A model generated the notes under the pieces. That model saw only the letters and a program-made list of their open reading frames with translations. It did no database searches and was not told the origin of the DNA. Below, piece after piece: positions 1-11,525 of a DNA stretch of 64,000 nucleotides. The stretch comes from Agapanthus africanus (lineage: Eukaryota > Streptophyta > Magnoliopsida > Asparagales > Amaryllidaceae). The stretch covers positions 564,702,315-564,766,314 of the forward strand of contig CM057346.1 in NCBI GenBank assembly GCA_030015575.1, given 5' to 3'. The position numbers and the translations under genes are program-made. How positions within the stretch are numbered: the first letter of the stretch is position 1; every line of letters starts with the position of its first letter.

Positions 1-492
1 TATCATCCTGGGAAGGTGAACGTAGTTCCTGATGCACTTAGCTGCCAGCCATTAGCAATGAATCTCACCGCTTAGTGGAAGCTACAGCAGAAATTGCACG
101 GGTTGGCGATCGAAGTAGTTATGCCAGGTAACGCTTCGTATTTGATGAACTTATAAGTCCAGTCCACTCTTGTCAATCAGATCAAGACAGCTCAAGCAAA
201 TGATGTCCAGCTACAAAAGATCTGAGAACAAGTAGAAAGTGGACTTCGTACTGACTTCATCATCCACGAAGATGGATCCTTACGATATGGGAGTCGATTA
301 TATGTACCAAACGGTCTAGTTCGAGAAGAGTTGATGAAAAAAGCTCACAGCTCTCCTTATTCTGTAAACCCCAGTGGTAAAAAAATGTACAAGCATTTAC
401 GGAATCACTACTGGTGGTATGGAATGAAGCGCGAAGTATCAAGGATCGTAACCAAGTATTTGGTGTGTCAACAAATGAAGGCTGAACATCAC
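1..492 (+). pseudogene. Ty3/gypsy pol fragment: RNase H end and integrase zinc finger (old Tekay-like element)
   Basis: The window opens inside a pol frame. The first codons read [14 protein letters not shown], the classic end of the gypsy RNase H domain. After several stops and small shifts, 331-492 reads an integrase N-terminal domain ending CQQMKAEHH. The HHCC zinc finger is decayed: the expected second His is Asn (SVNPSG) and the first Cys of the pair is Tyr (KYLVCQQ). The frame stops at 492, where an LTR begins, and resumes at 11440 with [14 protein letters not shown]. This is therefore one old element split by later insertions, not an independent gene. Its 5' half lies left of the window. 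Orientation and decay agree with the fragments at 11445-11525 and 14351-15443. Confidence 0.9.
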
Positions 493-3400
493 TGTCACGC
501 CCCGCTTCCCAAAATACGGAAAACGAGGGATGACTAGGCCAGCCATGCTCCTACGGTCAGGGAAACATCCCGCCGTAGTCACACTTCAGCTTCTAGCATT
601 ACATGGTAATCAGTAAATAAAGCACAGTAGTAAAGGAATCACATCACTAATTTATTACATTAATAATCCATTGTTCACAAATTACAGATAACAAGAACAA
701 TTACTAACCAAGTTCAATCTCACGATCACTTTTATGGAAAGCAGTAAAGATAGGTAGTACACCGGTCTATATCTCCGTGAACTCGAAGGGTAGATCCGTC
801 TCCTGTGCTGGTCCTTCCACGGAATCTGAGCATGCATACCCAGGTCGTCAGAGCGACACAATAACAATATTATTATAATAAGATGAAACAGGTAAATGAG
901 GTAATACTAGTGTAAGAACAATGCAAGTAATCACTATGTCACTATATGATGCAGAATATGATCTGTGTCCATATCGGTCTCTAGGTCATGTTTGAAATCT
1001 CATAGTGGAAGGAGGATCATGTTTAACAGGAGTCTCGTACATACCCGAGACAACGGCCCACATGCCCGGGACATAACCCTGTCAGCCGGATCGCTAGATC
1101 CTACCTACTATATATATCACTGCTCGAATGATCATCCTCTAAAACACGGTCCCGCTAAATACGATTCTCTTTCCACTTCGATTTCCCTTTTATCCCCAGG
1201 TTTTCACTAGTTATGATCTTGATTTAGTCGTGTACAAGTATACCAATGACACGGTTTTATCACTACTCATTGTATCAATCACTGTCACGAATATTCACTT
1301 CCCATTGGTATACTCGTCACTCCTAAACCAACATCAACCACGTACGATAATGCAATGTCCACTGACTCTAACACGCACTAACACTAAGTATATGGCAAAC
1401 GGGGTATGATATATGTATGTATGCCATCATTAAGCTAAGTGTATTATGAAGCAATATGCATGTCATTATCTTACAAAAATTGCATAAATTCATATGTTAA
1501 GAATTCAACAAAATGATACAAGTAAGATAAATAGAACACTCAATCTGCAATTCATCAAAATTAGTTTCAGTTTAATCGGGATTCCGGTTCTCAAGATACA
1601 GCTGTTTCATTTTAAGTGCTCACAGCTGGAAATTCAGTTTCAGAACCGAACGTCCGTTTCGCGACACGATTGCACCTAGTTGGGTTCAGATTTTAGCGTT
1701 GCTACAGTTGAATAAAATCTAGGGTTTTCAATATAGTATTCAACTCAATAGACGGATCCTCAATCGCGTATGTACGTTGAGAGTTATACACAGTTTAACC
1801 TCAGTGTGTCATTTCTGAATCTGTTCTGGACAGTTATACGTTCTGCCCTTTTATTTACAGTTTAAAATAGTAAACGTCAATGAAAAGGAATGGAACCACT
1901 TGTTTTGTTTAGCTAACAGAATCATCTTTAATCTACTGCAGAGTTCCATAACATACGACTTCAGGAAACACAGTGACACACATTTTGGGACAGTACACAA
2001 TAATCAGAGTCGCTCTGGACTGCAGTCCAGAGTCGCACTCCGATCTAAATATCATCGCAGTTACAGAACAGAAATCATTAGAAGTTTACATAGGGTTAAA
2101 GTTCGTCGAGTCAGATTCGATTTAAGCCCTCGAACGTATCATTCCAGTATCTACATAATTTACAGTGATTTTATTCATTTTCAGATACGGGAAAATTCTA
2201 GTTTTATCGGTGTATTTGGGGGTATCAATTTTAGTCACTAACAATCGTATTTTCCAGTGAGATTTATACACGATACTTATCATTATGAGGGCCAACATCT
2301 ATTTCCGTCAAATTAAACAATTATTTTCATTGGGGTCTAGCATCGAACACATAGGTCGCATAATATATCGGAAATCGGTAAATTTGTAAACTATATGATT
2401 TAGGTTTGTACCACAACTATATTAGCATGTAGCAAGTAAACACTTGCGTGGAAACGCCTCGGGGTTGCACGGCAGCAGCGGCGTCACGAACGCGTGATGT
2501 ATGCCGTGAAACGGATTACACGAGCTTCGCTCGAGATACGGAATTTGCGTCGGAGTTGTCCGGAGACTTCTTGTACTCGCTGGAAGGGTGAAGTAGGCTC
2601 TGTGGATCTCCTGAGTAGTGCTGGGATTGCCGGCGGTCGACGACGGTGTTCCGGCGAAGGGCGACGGTGTTCCGGCGAAGGGCAACAGTGTGTATGGGTG
2701 CGTTAAAGGTTTTGAGAGAAAGATAGAGAGAGAGATAGTGGCTCGGTTGTGTAGGTTTAGAGGTGTGTGGGTGTTGATGCTGATGGCGAGAAGGTCGTAG
2801 GGTGGTCGGCGATGTGGTGGGGAGTTCACCGGCGTAGAGGGTGCAAGGTGGCCGAGCTCGGGTGTAATGGGTCTTGTGTGCAGGGGAGTTGGTGTGCAGG
2901 GTCGGGTAGAGTCGCAGAGGAGTTATGTTGGTGGAGGAGTGAGCGAGGGTTGCCGAGGGCTTGTCGAAGAGATGGGTGTTCGCCGGCGGTGGAGTGAGGG
3001 ACAATGGGGCTCGGTGAGTTTTCGTGAGTGGAGAGGAGTGGGGAAAATTTGAAAATGGCAGAGAAGAGAGAGGTGAGGGTGTGAGGAAGAGAACGAGGGT
3101 TGAAGTCGTGGGTGTAACGTCGCAATAACGGGCGTAGGCGTGGGCACGAGCTGCGGCGGAGGAGACGGTCGCGAGCGGGAATTGGGGAAAAGTTACCGTT
3201 GGAGGGAAAGGAGAAGAACAGTAGCGGGTCGGGTGAATTGAGGAGGCGGGCCGAAGGAGTGGGCTTGGGGTTTTTTTTAAAAAAAATCCTTATTAAAAAT
3301 TTTGTGGGCTGAAGGGAGAACGGGCCGGGGAATTAATTAAAGGATTTATTAAAAAAAAAGTGTGTTGGCTTAGGAGAAGAACGGACCGGGGAAAAGAATT

Positions 3401-3666
3401 TTGATGTTAATTTTAAATTTGGATTTTTGTTGTTGGGCTGTGGGTTTAGGGAAATTAAAGGTTAATTTAAATTGATTTTATTTGTTTTAGTTTTGGTTTT
3501 CCAAGTTGGTTTTAATTCTGGGTTTTGACATTTTGGGTTAGGGAAATTATAAATATTGGGATTCAAGCAACCACTTTCTTCAAAAAAAAATATACGAGGA
3601 AAAAGTAAATCTCTGGGATTTAGAAAATAGGAAAAACTTTTATTAAGATGGTAACGGGGATTTACA
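493..3666 (-). repeat. 3' LTR of the 493-11439 element
   Basis: This is a 3174 bp LTR, read on the minus strand from 3666 (TGTAAATC) to 493. It is nearly identical to 8288-11439. One visible length difference is a tandem repeat of about 21 bp (GGCGACGGTGTTCCGGCGAA type) near 2640-2690, present twice here and once in the partner. The GC-rich part (about 2420-3200) shows open frames on both strands, but they are overlapping, lack any recognisable domain and are just LTR sequence. Confidence 0.95.
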
Positions 3667-3682
3667 TCATACCTCCCTTAAC
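3667..3682 (-). other. Polypurine tract of the 493-11439 element
   Basis: On the minus strand the sequence directly before the LTR reads TTAAGGGAGGTATGA. It is preceded by the TTTCGAGGACGAAATTTTTG block that commonly sits between pol and the 3' LTR in this kind of element. It would prime plus-strand DNA synthesis. Confidence 0.85.
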
Positions 3683-3729
3683 AAAAATTTCGTCCTCGAA
3701 ATTTAACAAGGATACAAGAATACAATGTA

Positions 3730-5127
3730 CTAAACAAAGAGATGTGGATAACGATCACGGATATCTTCCTCCCGCTCCCAGGTGGATTCTCCTGGGGAAC
3801 GACCGCCCCAAGACACTCGGACTAAAGGAATGATCTTATTCTTCAACACTTTCTCTCTGCGGTCGAGGATGGTACCAGGCTGCTCCTCGTACGATAGATC
3901 GGTACCCAAAACTAGCTCCGAATGGTCCAGGACATGGATCTCATCTCGAACATAACGCCGCAACTGTGACACGTGGAAGGTATTGTGCACACCAGCTAGC
4001 GATGGAGGCAAGGCAAGTCGATAGGCCACCTCTCCTACTCGCTCTAGCACCTCAAAAGGTCCGATAAAACGGGGACTGAGCTTTCCCCGGCCTCCGAATC
4101 TGATGACTCCACGAGTAGAGGAAATCTTCAAGAACACGTGATCTCCGACTTCGAATTCTAGTGCCCTCCTACTGGTATCTGCCCAACTCTTCTGTCGATC
4201 CTGAGCCGTCTTGATACGCTGTCTGATCATTTGGACCTTGTCGACTGTTTGAACAATGAGTTCGGGGCCCAGTAATCTTCGTTCTCCCACATCATCCCAA
4301 CATACCGGGGATCGACACTTCCGCCCGTATAGTGCTTCAAAAGGAGCCATCTGAATACTAGCCTGATAACTATTATTATAAGAGAACTCGACTAGATGCA
4401 GATGGTCCTCCCAGGAACCCTGAAAGTCCATCATACAGGCTCTCAACATATCCTCGAGCGTCTGAATCGTACGCTCGGATTGTCCATCCGTCTGCGGGTG
4501 ATAAGCTGTGCTGAATTTAAGGCGGGTTCCCAAACTCTCCTGTAGGCTCTTCCAAAAGTGTGACAAGAATCTGGTGTCCCGGTCTGACACAATGCTGACT
4601 GGAACACCGTGAAGTCGTACAATCTCCTGCATATATCTTTCTGCCAGTGATTCTGTCGACTGTCCCACTCGGAAAGGTAGGAAGTGTGCAGCTTTCGTGA
4701 GACGATCGACGATAACCCAAATGGCGTTATTGCCCCTAGGGCTCCGTGGTAAGGCCGTCACAAAATCCATAGTAATGTGCTCCCACTTCCATTCAGGTAT
4801 CGGCAGTGGTTGTAACAATCCTGCTGTCCTCTAATGTTCCGCCTTCATCTGTTGACATATCAAGCACCTGGATACGAACCTCGCAATTTCCCGCTTCATT
4901 CCGTTCCACCAAAAGTGCTGCTTTAGGTCCTGATACATTTTAGTACCTCCTGGATGCACAGAATAAGCTAAACTGTGTGCTTCAGCCAATACTTCTTCTC
5001 GAACATCTCCCTTAGGTACGCAGAGTCTCCTACCGAATCTCAGAGAGCAATCTTCATGTATAATCAAGTCAGTTCTCAATCCGGCTTCCACTTGCTCTCT
5101 GAACTTTTGCAATCGGGGATCATCCGC
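3730..5127 (-). pseudogene. Integrase with C-terminal chromodomain-like tail
   Basis: This codes the integrase that inserts element DNA into the genome. The N-terminal HHCC finger is intact (AHSLAYSVHPGG ... CLICQQMKAEH). The catalytic triad is visible: D in [11 protein letters not shown] in IVSDRDTRF, and E in [10 protein letters not shown]. The C-terminus has the GPF/Y-type module ([17 protein letters not shown]) and ends [17 protein letters not shown], the chromodomain-like tail of Tekay/Del elements, which is thought to direct insertion to heterochromatin. A TAG stop at 4831-4833 separates the zinc finger from the core. A sense Gln codon is usual there, so a CAG to TAG change is likely. 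The 362-residue core after that stop is open to its natural end at 3730. Confidence 0.93.
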
Positions 5128-5772
5128 TTATGCAATCTTGATGCGATCCACCAGGGAAGATTGCACCTGTAGTTGCCAAAGTTGACTGAGTGCGTTCGGC
5201 GTAATGACTTCAAGTTCAAGTCTCCGAAAGTCCTCAATAATGCTCCTCTGATCGGTCAGCATCATGACCGCTGGCTTGCGACTGAGCGCATCTGGTACAA
5301 CGTTCACCTTCCCCGGGTGATACTGAAGGTCCAAGTCATAATCTGCCATCAACTCTAGCCATCGGCGCTGCCTCATGTTCAGTTCTTTCTGAGTGAAAAC
5401 ATACTTCAAACTTTTGTGATCTGTGTACACCTCCACTTTCTCACCCAAAAGATAGTGCCTCCAAATCTTCAACGCAAAGACTACCGCAGCTAACTCCAAG
5501 TCATGCGTAGGGTAGTTCTTCTCGTGGTTTCTCAGTTGTCGAGAGGCGTAAGTAACCACTCGGCCGTGCTGCATTAGGACACAGCCTAATCCCTTCCCTG
5601 AGGCATCACTGTGTATCACCAAACCATCGGAATTATCTGGTACTGTAAGAATAGGCACCATGGTTAACTTCCGCTTTAGTGTGTCAAATGCCTGAGTGCA
5701 CTCCTCTGTCCATGTAAACGGCGCGTCCTTCCGTGTCAGCCTCGTCAATGGTTCAGCGATTCTTGAGAAATC
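5128..5772 (-). pseudogene. RNase H domain of the Tekay-like element
   Basis: The domain degrades the RNA strand of the RNA-DNA hybrid. The frame reads [15 protein letters not shown] (first Asp of the active site), then [18 protein letters not shown] (Glu), [14 protein letters not shown] (Asp) and ends at [17 protein letters not shown]. The frame is open from the stop at 5773-5775 to TAA at 5128-5130, where the usual family sequence continues into the integrase. Both stops are one C-to-T change from CAA. All catalytic acids are present, so loss of function comes from the stops, not from decay of the domain. Confidence 0.92.
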
Positions 5773-6693
5773 TTAGACGAATCTCCGATAATAACCTGCC
5801 AATCCCAGAAAACTCCTGATCTCAGCCACTGACTTAGGCGTTGGCCAATCTCTGACAGATTCTATCTTTGCCGGGTCCACCGAGATGCCTTCACCCGAAA
5901 CGATATGTCCCAAAAACTGAACCTTGTCGAGCCAGAATTCACACTTGCTTAGCTTCGCATACAGCTTCTCTTCCCGAAGAATTTGTAGTACCGTGCGCAA
6001 ATGTTCAACGTGCTCTTCCCGGGTCTTCGAGTAGACAAGTATGTCGTCGATAAACACAACGACAAACGTGTCCAAGTACTTTGCGAACACCCTGTTCATC
6101 AAGTCCATGAATATTGCTGGGGCATTGGTAACACCGAACGGCATCACAAGGAACTCGTAATGTCCGTATCGGGTCCTGAAAGCCGTCTTGCATACATTCT
6201 CGGCTGCTACTCTGATTTGATGATATCCAGAACGGTGATCCAACTTCGAGAACACCTTGGCTCCACTTAGCTGATCGAATAGGTCGTCAATGCGTGGGAT
6301 TGGGTACTTGTTCTTTATTGTGACCTTGTTCAGCTCCCGATAATCTATACACATTCGCAGCGATCCATCCTTCTTCTTTACTAACAGAACTGGTGCACCC
6401 CACGGTGAAGCGCTTGGCCGAATAAATCCCTTCTCCAATAGTTCTTCAACCTGCTTCTTCAATTCCGCCAACTCAACTGGTGCCATTCTGTATGGGGCTC
6501 TGGATACTGGGGCTGTACCTGGAGTCAAATCAATTGAGAACTCCAAAATTCGAGGAGGTGGTAGACCTGGTAGATTTTCGGGAAAAACGTCCAGAAAGTC
6601 TCGAACAATTTCTGGGACTGGGCTCTTATCAATCTCCATAGCTGTCAGTTCCTTGGGCTTGGCTCTATACTTAGCTGGCTCCAAAGATTCACT
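5773..6693 (-). pseudogene. Reverse transcriptase domain of the Tekay-like element
   Basis: The RT is complete in sequence. It shows [21 protein letters not shown], then [29 protein letters not shown], the catalytic box [11 protein letters not shown] (FIDD in place of YVDD) and [11 protein letters not shown], closing with [15 protein letters not shown]. One odd residue is His in KLDHRSG, where Leu is usual. The upstream linker ([14 protein letters not shown]) marks the protease-RT boundary. A TGA at 6694-6696 and a TAA at 5773-5775 bracket the domain; the frame is the same on both sides, so no indel is involved. Confidence 0.94.
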
Positions 6694-6696
6694 TCA

Positions 6697-7071
6697 GCCC
6701 TCGAAAATAAACTCTGGGTGATTGGGAATGCGGAAGATCACATTCCTTGCACGACAATCGATAACTGCATGGAACGTGCTCATCCAATCCATCCCGAGAA
6801 TTGCGTCGTAACTGCCTATCCCAATTAGAAGGAAATTCGCATAGAATTCCCTGCCACACACTACAACCGGGCATAATCTACATTCTCGACTAGATATTAT
6901 AATGCCATTACCCGTATGAATTTCCTATCCCTTGGTTAGTGGTTCATGTGGTATGGAGTGTGTATCAGTGAAATGCTCAGACAAGAAACAATGCGATGCT
7001 CCCAAATCAAATAGTACTCTAGCTGGCAAAGAATGTACAAGTAGAGTACCTGTAACAACGTCTCCTGACGC
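6697..7071 (-). pseudogene. Aspartic protease domain, active-site motif altered
   Basis: This is the pepsin-like protease that would cut the Gag-Pol polyprotein. Around 7000-7010 the motif reads VLFDLGASHCF, where the family has D-S/T-G-A. The Ser to Leu change (one C-to-T from TCG) would be expected to weaken or abolish activity. Downstream the frame continues through CPVVVCGREFYANFLL and AILGMDWMSTFHAVIDC, the second conserved protease block, after a TAG at 6925-6927. It ends at TGA 6694-6696. Confidence 0.9.
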
Positions 7072-8154
7072 CTCTGCCTGCTCGGCGGTCAAGGTGAAAG
7101 CCCGTCCCTGACCGTGACCTGTAAAGGGTTGCCTCTGCTCCTGTGGCCTCTGTTGTGGCGGTCCAGAACCTCCCTGTATCTCTGCTCGCTCAGGGCAACT
7201 GTTAATCTTGTGTTGATTGGATCCGCAAATCAAGCACTGCCCCTTGGCACGGCGACAGTCCTTCTGGGTATGCCCACATCTACCGCAATAGCCGCAAACT
7301 ACGCCCTGTCTCTGGGGGCGATGCTGTGGTACGAACGGGCGCTTCATTTGTGTCGTTCCTGCTCTGTGAACCGGTATGGCTCCTCGAGAAGGCGCGTGGG
7401 TACGTGCTGGAACGACTAGAGGTCTCCTGAACTTATTAATCAATTGCTCCTGAACTCTCACTGCGTTGAGTACCTGTGCGAAAGTTTGCAAATCCAACGA
7501 TGCAATCAACTGCTGCAACTCGAAGTCTAACCCGTGAAGGAAACGTCTGGCCCTGGTGGCCTCTGAGACGATCATTTATGGAGCAAAATGGCTCAGACGG
7601 TTGAACTCTGCCGCATAAATGTCCACTGGGCGTCCATTCTGCTTCAAAAGAATAAACCTTTCCTCCATTTCTGCCTTGGCTGTGGAAGGAAAATAATGAT
7701 CTAGGAAGCACTCCTTAAACTTGCTCCATTCAATCGGCCCGTCAAGTCTTCTTTCTTCCACCGACCACCATGTACGGGCTTCGTCTTCCCATTGTATCTT
7801 TATCACATCCACCCTATCTTCCTCTGGAACCCTGGCGGCTATCAATAAATTCTCTATGTTCACCAGCCATTGCTCAGCCTCAAGGGGTTCAGCTAGCCTT
7901 GTGAATGCAGCTGGATGTAGCCGTCGGAAGTCGGATACGGTACCAGCCCTAGCATGATAAGCTGGTGGAGTAGCGCCCTCGGGGGCGGTAATGAGTGCGG
8001 AGGGTCCTCCTGCGGCGGTAATCGCCCTGAGTCCCTCAGTGAGTAAATCTGTCTTCCTCTCCTGAGCTTCCACGAGAGTGGTCAGTGCACTAAGTATTCT
8101 TTCCGTGCGGTCCTGAGAGCTGGAGTCCGAGGAGGGGTCGTTCGGGGATGTCAT
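7072..8154 (-). pseudogene. gag (capsid and nucleocapsid) of the Tekay-like element
   Basis: The start chosen is the ATG at 8154-8152 (MTSPNDPSS), the first in-frame ATG after the PBS. The capsid part contains the retrotransposon gag signature (AEQWLVNIENLL, WWSVEERRLDG, FKECFLDHYFPSTAKAEMEE, FNRLSHFAP). A TAA at 7576-7578 interrupts it where family members carry Tyr (TAC to TAA; the only stop in this element not explained by C-to-T). The second half has two CCHC zinc knuckles, CGYCGRCGHTQKDC and CLICGSNQHKINSC, which bind RNA. Two knuckles rather than one is noteworthy for this kind of gag. Confidence 0.92.
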
Positions 8155-8265
8155 ATCACTGGAAGATTCAAAGGATAAAATCAGATTCAAGGATGAAAAT
8201 CAAGAGTAGTGAAACAAGAATAACGTAATACAGTATAGTTAATGTTATCCCTTGATACTAAACCT

Positions 8266-8280
8266 GGCTCTGATACCAAC
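8266..8280 (-). other. Primer binding site, initiator tRNA-Met type
   Basis: On the minus strand, just inside the 5' LTR, the sequence reads GTTGGTATCAGAGCC. This is the standard plant PBS, complementary to the 3' end of tRNA-iMet. It lies 8 bp from the LTR edge. Confidence 0.9.
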
Positions 8281-8287
8281 TAAACCA

Positions 8288-11200
8288 TGTCACGCCCCGC
8301 TTCCCAAAATACGGAAAACGAGGGATGACTAGGCCAGCCATGCTCCTACGGTCAGGGAAACATCCCGCCGTAGTCACACTTCGGCTTCTAGCATTACATG
8401 GTAATCAGTAAATAAAGCACAGTAGTAAAGGAATCACATCACTAATTTATTACATTAATAATCCATTGTTCACAAATTACAGATAACAAGAACAATTACT
8501 AACCAAGTTCAATCTCACGATCACTTTTATGGAAAGCAGTAAAGATAGGTAGTACACCAGTCTATATCTCCGTGAACTCGAAGGGTAGATCCGTCTCCTG
8601 TGCTGGTCCTTCCACGAAATCTGAGCATGCATTCTCAGGTCGTCAGAGCGACATAATAACAATATTATTATAATAAGATGAAACAGGTAAATAAGTTAAT
8701 ACTAGTGTAAGAACAATGCAAGTAATCACTATGTCACTATATGATGCAGAATATGATCTGTGTCCCTATCGGTCTCTAGGTCATGTTTGAAATCGCATAG
8801 TGGAAGAAGGATAATGTTTAACAGGAGTCTCGTACATACCCGAGACAACGGCCCACATGCCCGGGACATAACCCTGTCAGCCGGATCGCTAGATCCTACC
8901 TACTATATATATCACTGCTCGAATGATCATCCTCTAAAACACGGTCCCGCTAAATACGATTCTCTTTCCACTTCGATTTCCCTTTTATCCCCAGGTTTTC
9001 ACTAGTTATGATCTTGATTTAGTCGTGTACAAGTATACCAATGGCACGGTTTTATCACTACTCACCGTATCAATCACTGTCACGAATATTCACTTCCCAT
9101 TGGTATACTCGTCACTCCTAAACCAACATCAACCACGCACGATAATGCAATGTCCACTGACTCTAACACGCACTAACACTAAGTATATGGCAAACGGGGT
9201 ATGATATATGTATGTATGCCATCATTAAGCTAAATGTATTATGAATCAATATGCATGTCATTATCTTACAAAAATTGCATAAATTCATATGTTAAGAATT
9301 CAACAAAATGATACAAGTAAAATAAATAGAACACTCAGTCTGCAATTCATCAAAATTAGTTTCAGTTTAATCGGGATTCCGGTTCTCAAGATACAACTGT
9401 TTCATTTTAAGTGCCCGCGGCTGGAAATTCAGTTTCAGAACCGAACGTCCGTTTCGCGACACGATTGCACCCAGTTGGGTTCAGATTTTAGCGTTGCTAC
9501 AGTTGAATAAAATCTAGGGTTTTCAATAGAGTATTCAACTCAACAGACGGATCCTCAATCGCGTATGTACGTTGAGAGTTATACACAGTTTAACCTCAGT
9601 GTGTCATTTCTGAATCTGTTCTGGACAGTTATACGTTCTGCCCTTTTATTTACAGATTAAAATAGAAAACGTCAATGAAACGGAATGGAACCACTTGTTT
9701 TGTTTGGCTAACAGAATTATCTTTAATCTACTGCAGAGTTCCATAACATACGACTTCAGGAAACACGGTGACACACATTTTGGGACAGTACACAATAATC
9801 AGAGTCGCTCTGGACTGCAGTCCAGAGTCGCACTCCGATCTAAATATCATCGCAATTACAGAACAGAAATTATTAGAAGTTTACATAGGGTTAAAGTTCG
9901 TCGAGTCAGATTCAATTTAAGCCCTCTAACGTATCATTCCAGTATGTACATAATTTACAGTGATTTTATTCATTTTCAGATACGGGAAAATTCTAGTTTT
10001 ATCGGTGTATTTGGGGGTATCAATTTTAGTCACTAACAATCGTATTTTCCAGTGAGATTTATACACGATACTTATCATTATGAGGGCCAACAGAAAACAT
10101 CTATTTCCGTCAAATTAAACAATTATTTTCATTGGGGTCTAGCATCGAACACATAGGTCGCATAATATATCGGAAATCGGTAAATTTGTAAACTATATGA
10201 TTTAGGTTTGTACCACAACTATATTAGCATGTAGCAAGTAAACACTTGCCTGGAAACGCCTCGGGATTGCACGGCAGCAGCGGCGTCACGAACGCGTGAT
10301 GTACGCCGTGAAACGGATTATGCGAGCTTGGCTCAAGATACGGAATTTGCGTCGGAGTTGTCCGGAGACTTCTTGTACTCGCTGGAAGGGTGAAGTAGGC
10401 TCTGTGGATCTCCTGAGTAGTGCTGGGATTGCCGGCGGTCGACGACGGTGTTCCGACGATGGGCAACAGTGGGCGTGGGTGCGTTAAAGGTTTTGAGAGA
10501 AAGATAGAGAGAGAGAGATAGTGGCTCGGTTGTGTAGGTTTAGGGGGTGTGTGGGTGTTGAAGCTGATGGCGAGAAGGTCGTAGGGTGGTCGGCGATGTG
10601 GTGGGGAGTTCACCAGCGTCAAGGGTGCAAGGTGGCCGAGCTCGGGTGTAATAGGTCTTGTGTGCAGGGGAGTTGGTGTGCAGGGTCGGGTAGAGTCGCA
10701 GAGGAGTTATGTTGGTGGAGGAGTGAGCGAGGGTTGCGGAGGGGTTGTCGAAGAGATGGGTGTTCGCCGGCGGTGGAGTGAGGGACAATGGGGCTCGGTG
10801 AGTTTTCGTGAGTGGATAGGAGTGGGGAAAATTTGAAAATGGCAAAGAAGAGAGAGGTGAGGGTGTGAGGAAGAGAACAAGGGTTGAAGTCGTGGGTGTA
10901 ACGTCGCAATAACGGGCGTGGGCGTGGGCTGCGGCGTAGGAGACGGTCGCGAGCGGGAATTGGGGAAAAGTTACCGTTGGAGGGAAAGGAGAAGAACAGT
11001 AGCGGGTCGGGTGAATTGAGGAGGCGGGCCGAAGGAGTGGGCTTGGGTTTTTTTTTAAAAAATCCTTATTAAAAATTTTGTGGGCTGAAGGGAGAACGGG
11101 TCGGGGAATTAATTAAAGGATTTATTAAAAAAAAGTGTGTTGGCTTAGGAGAAGAACGGGCCGGGAAAAGAATTTTGATTTTAATTTTAAATTTGGATTT

Positions 11201-11439
11201 TGGTTGTTGGGATGTGGGTTTAGGGAAATTAAAGGTTAATTTAAATTGATTTTATTTATTTTAGTTTTGGTTTTCCAAGTTGGTTTTAATTCTGGGTTTT
11301 GACTTTTAGGGTTAGGGAAATTATAAATATTGGGATTCAAGCAACCACCTTCTTCAAAAAAAATATACGAGGAAAAAGTAAATCTCTGGGATTTAGAAAA
11401 TAGGAAAAACTTTTATTAAGATGGTAATGGGGATTTACA
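8288..11439 (-). repeat. 5' LTR of the 493-11439 element
   Basis: The partner of 493-3666, 3152 bp, from TGTCACGCCCC (8288) to ATTTACA (11439). It is followed by ATCAC (11440-11444), the right copy of the target duplication. Read on the minus strand it should carry the element's promoter. The pair differs by scattered substitutions and a few short indels, so insertion is not very recent. Confidence 0.95.
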
Positions 11440-11444
11440 ATCAC

Positions 11445-11525
11445 AGAACTGCTGGTCTACTTCAGCCGTTACCAATCCCAGAATAGAAATGGCAGCATAT
11501 TACTATGGACTTCGTGACTGCCCTT
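11445..11525 (+). pseudogene. Integrase fragment of the old plus-strand element
   Basis: This resumes the frame broken at 492: [11 protein letters not shown], then a TAG where Trp is expected (TGG to TAG), then [13 protein letters not shown], which carries the first catalytic Asp of integrase. It stops at 11525, where a second LTR is inserted, and the next codons are found at 14351 (TRSMKGNDAVWVIVDRL). Joining across the two insertions leaves the reading frame unbroken at both junctions. Confidence 0.9.

Larger units (their letters stand above)
493..11439 (-). mobile_element. Complete Ty3/gypsy chromovirus (Tekay/Del-like), minus strand
   Basis: The two LTRs (493-3666 and 8288-11439) both run from TGTCACGCCCCGC to GGATTTACA and share the same internal landmarks at a constant 7795 bp offset. 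The 5 bp target duplication ATCAC is perfect (488-492 and 11440-11444). Between the LTRs, on the minus strand, lie a PBS, gag with two zinc knuckles, protease, RT, RNase H, integrase with a C-terminal chromodomain-like tail, and a polypurine tract. Domain order RT-RH-IN defines Ty3/gypsy. The ending ([17 protein letters not shown]) and LTRs over 3 kb suggest the Tekay/Del chromovirus clade (inference). All of gag-pol from 8154 to 3730 stays in one frame; only six in-frame stops break it, so the copy looks fairly young but dead. It sits inside the integrase of an older element on the other strand. Confidence 0.96.

Noticed and set aside
2422-3147. Several overlapping open frames of 60-160 codons on both strands (and again at 10224-10909)
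   Set aside because: They lie in the GC-rich part of an LTR, overlap in up to four frames, match no domain, and their lengths change between the two near-identical LTRs.
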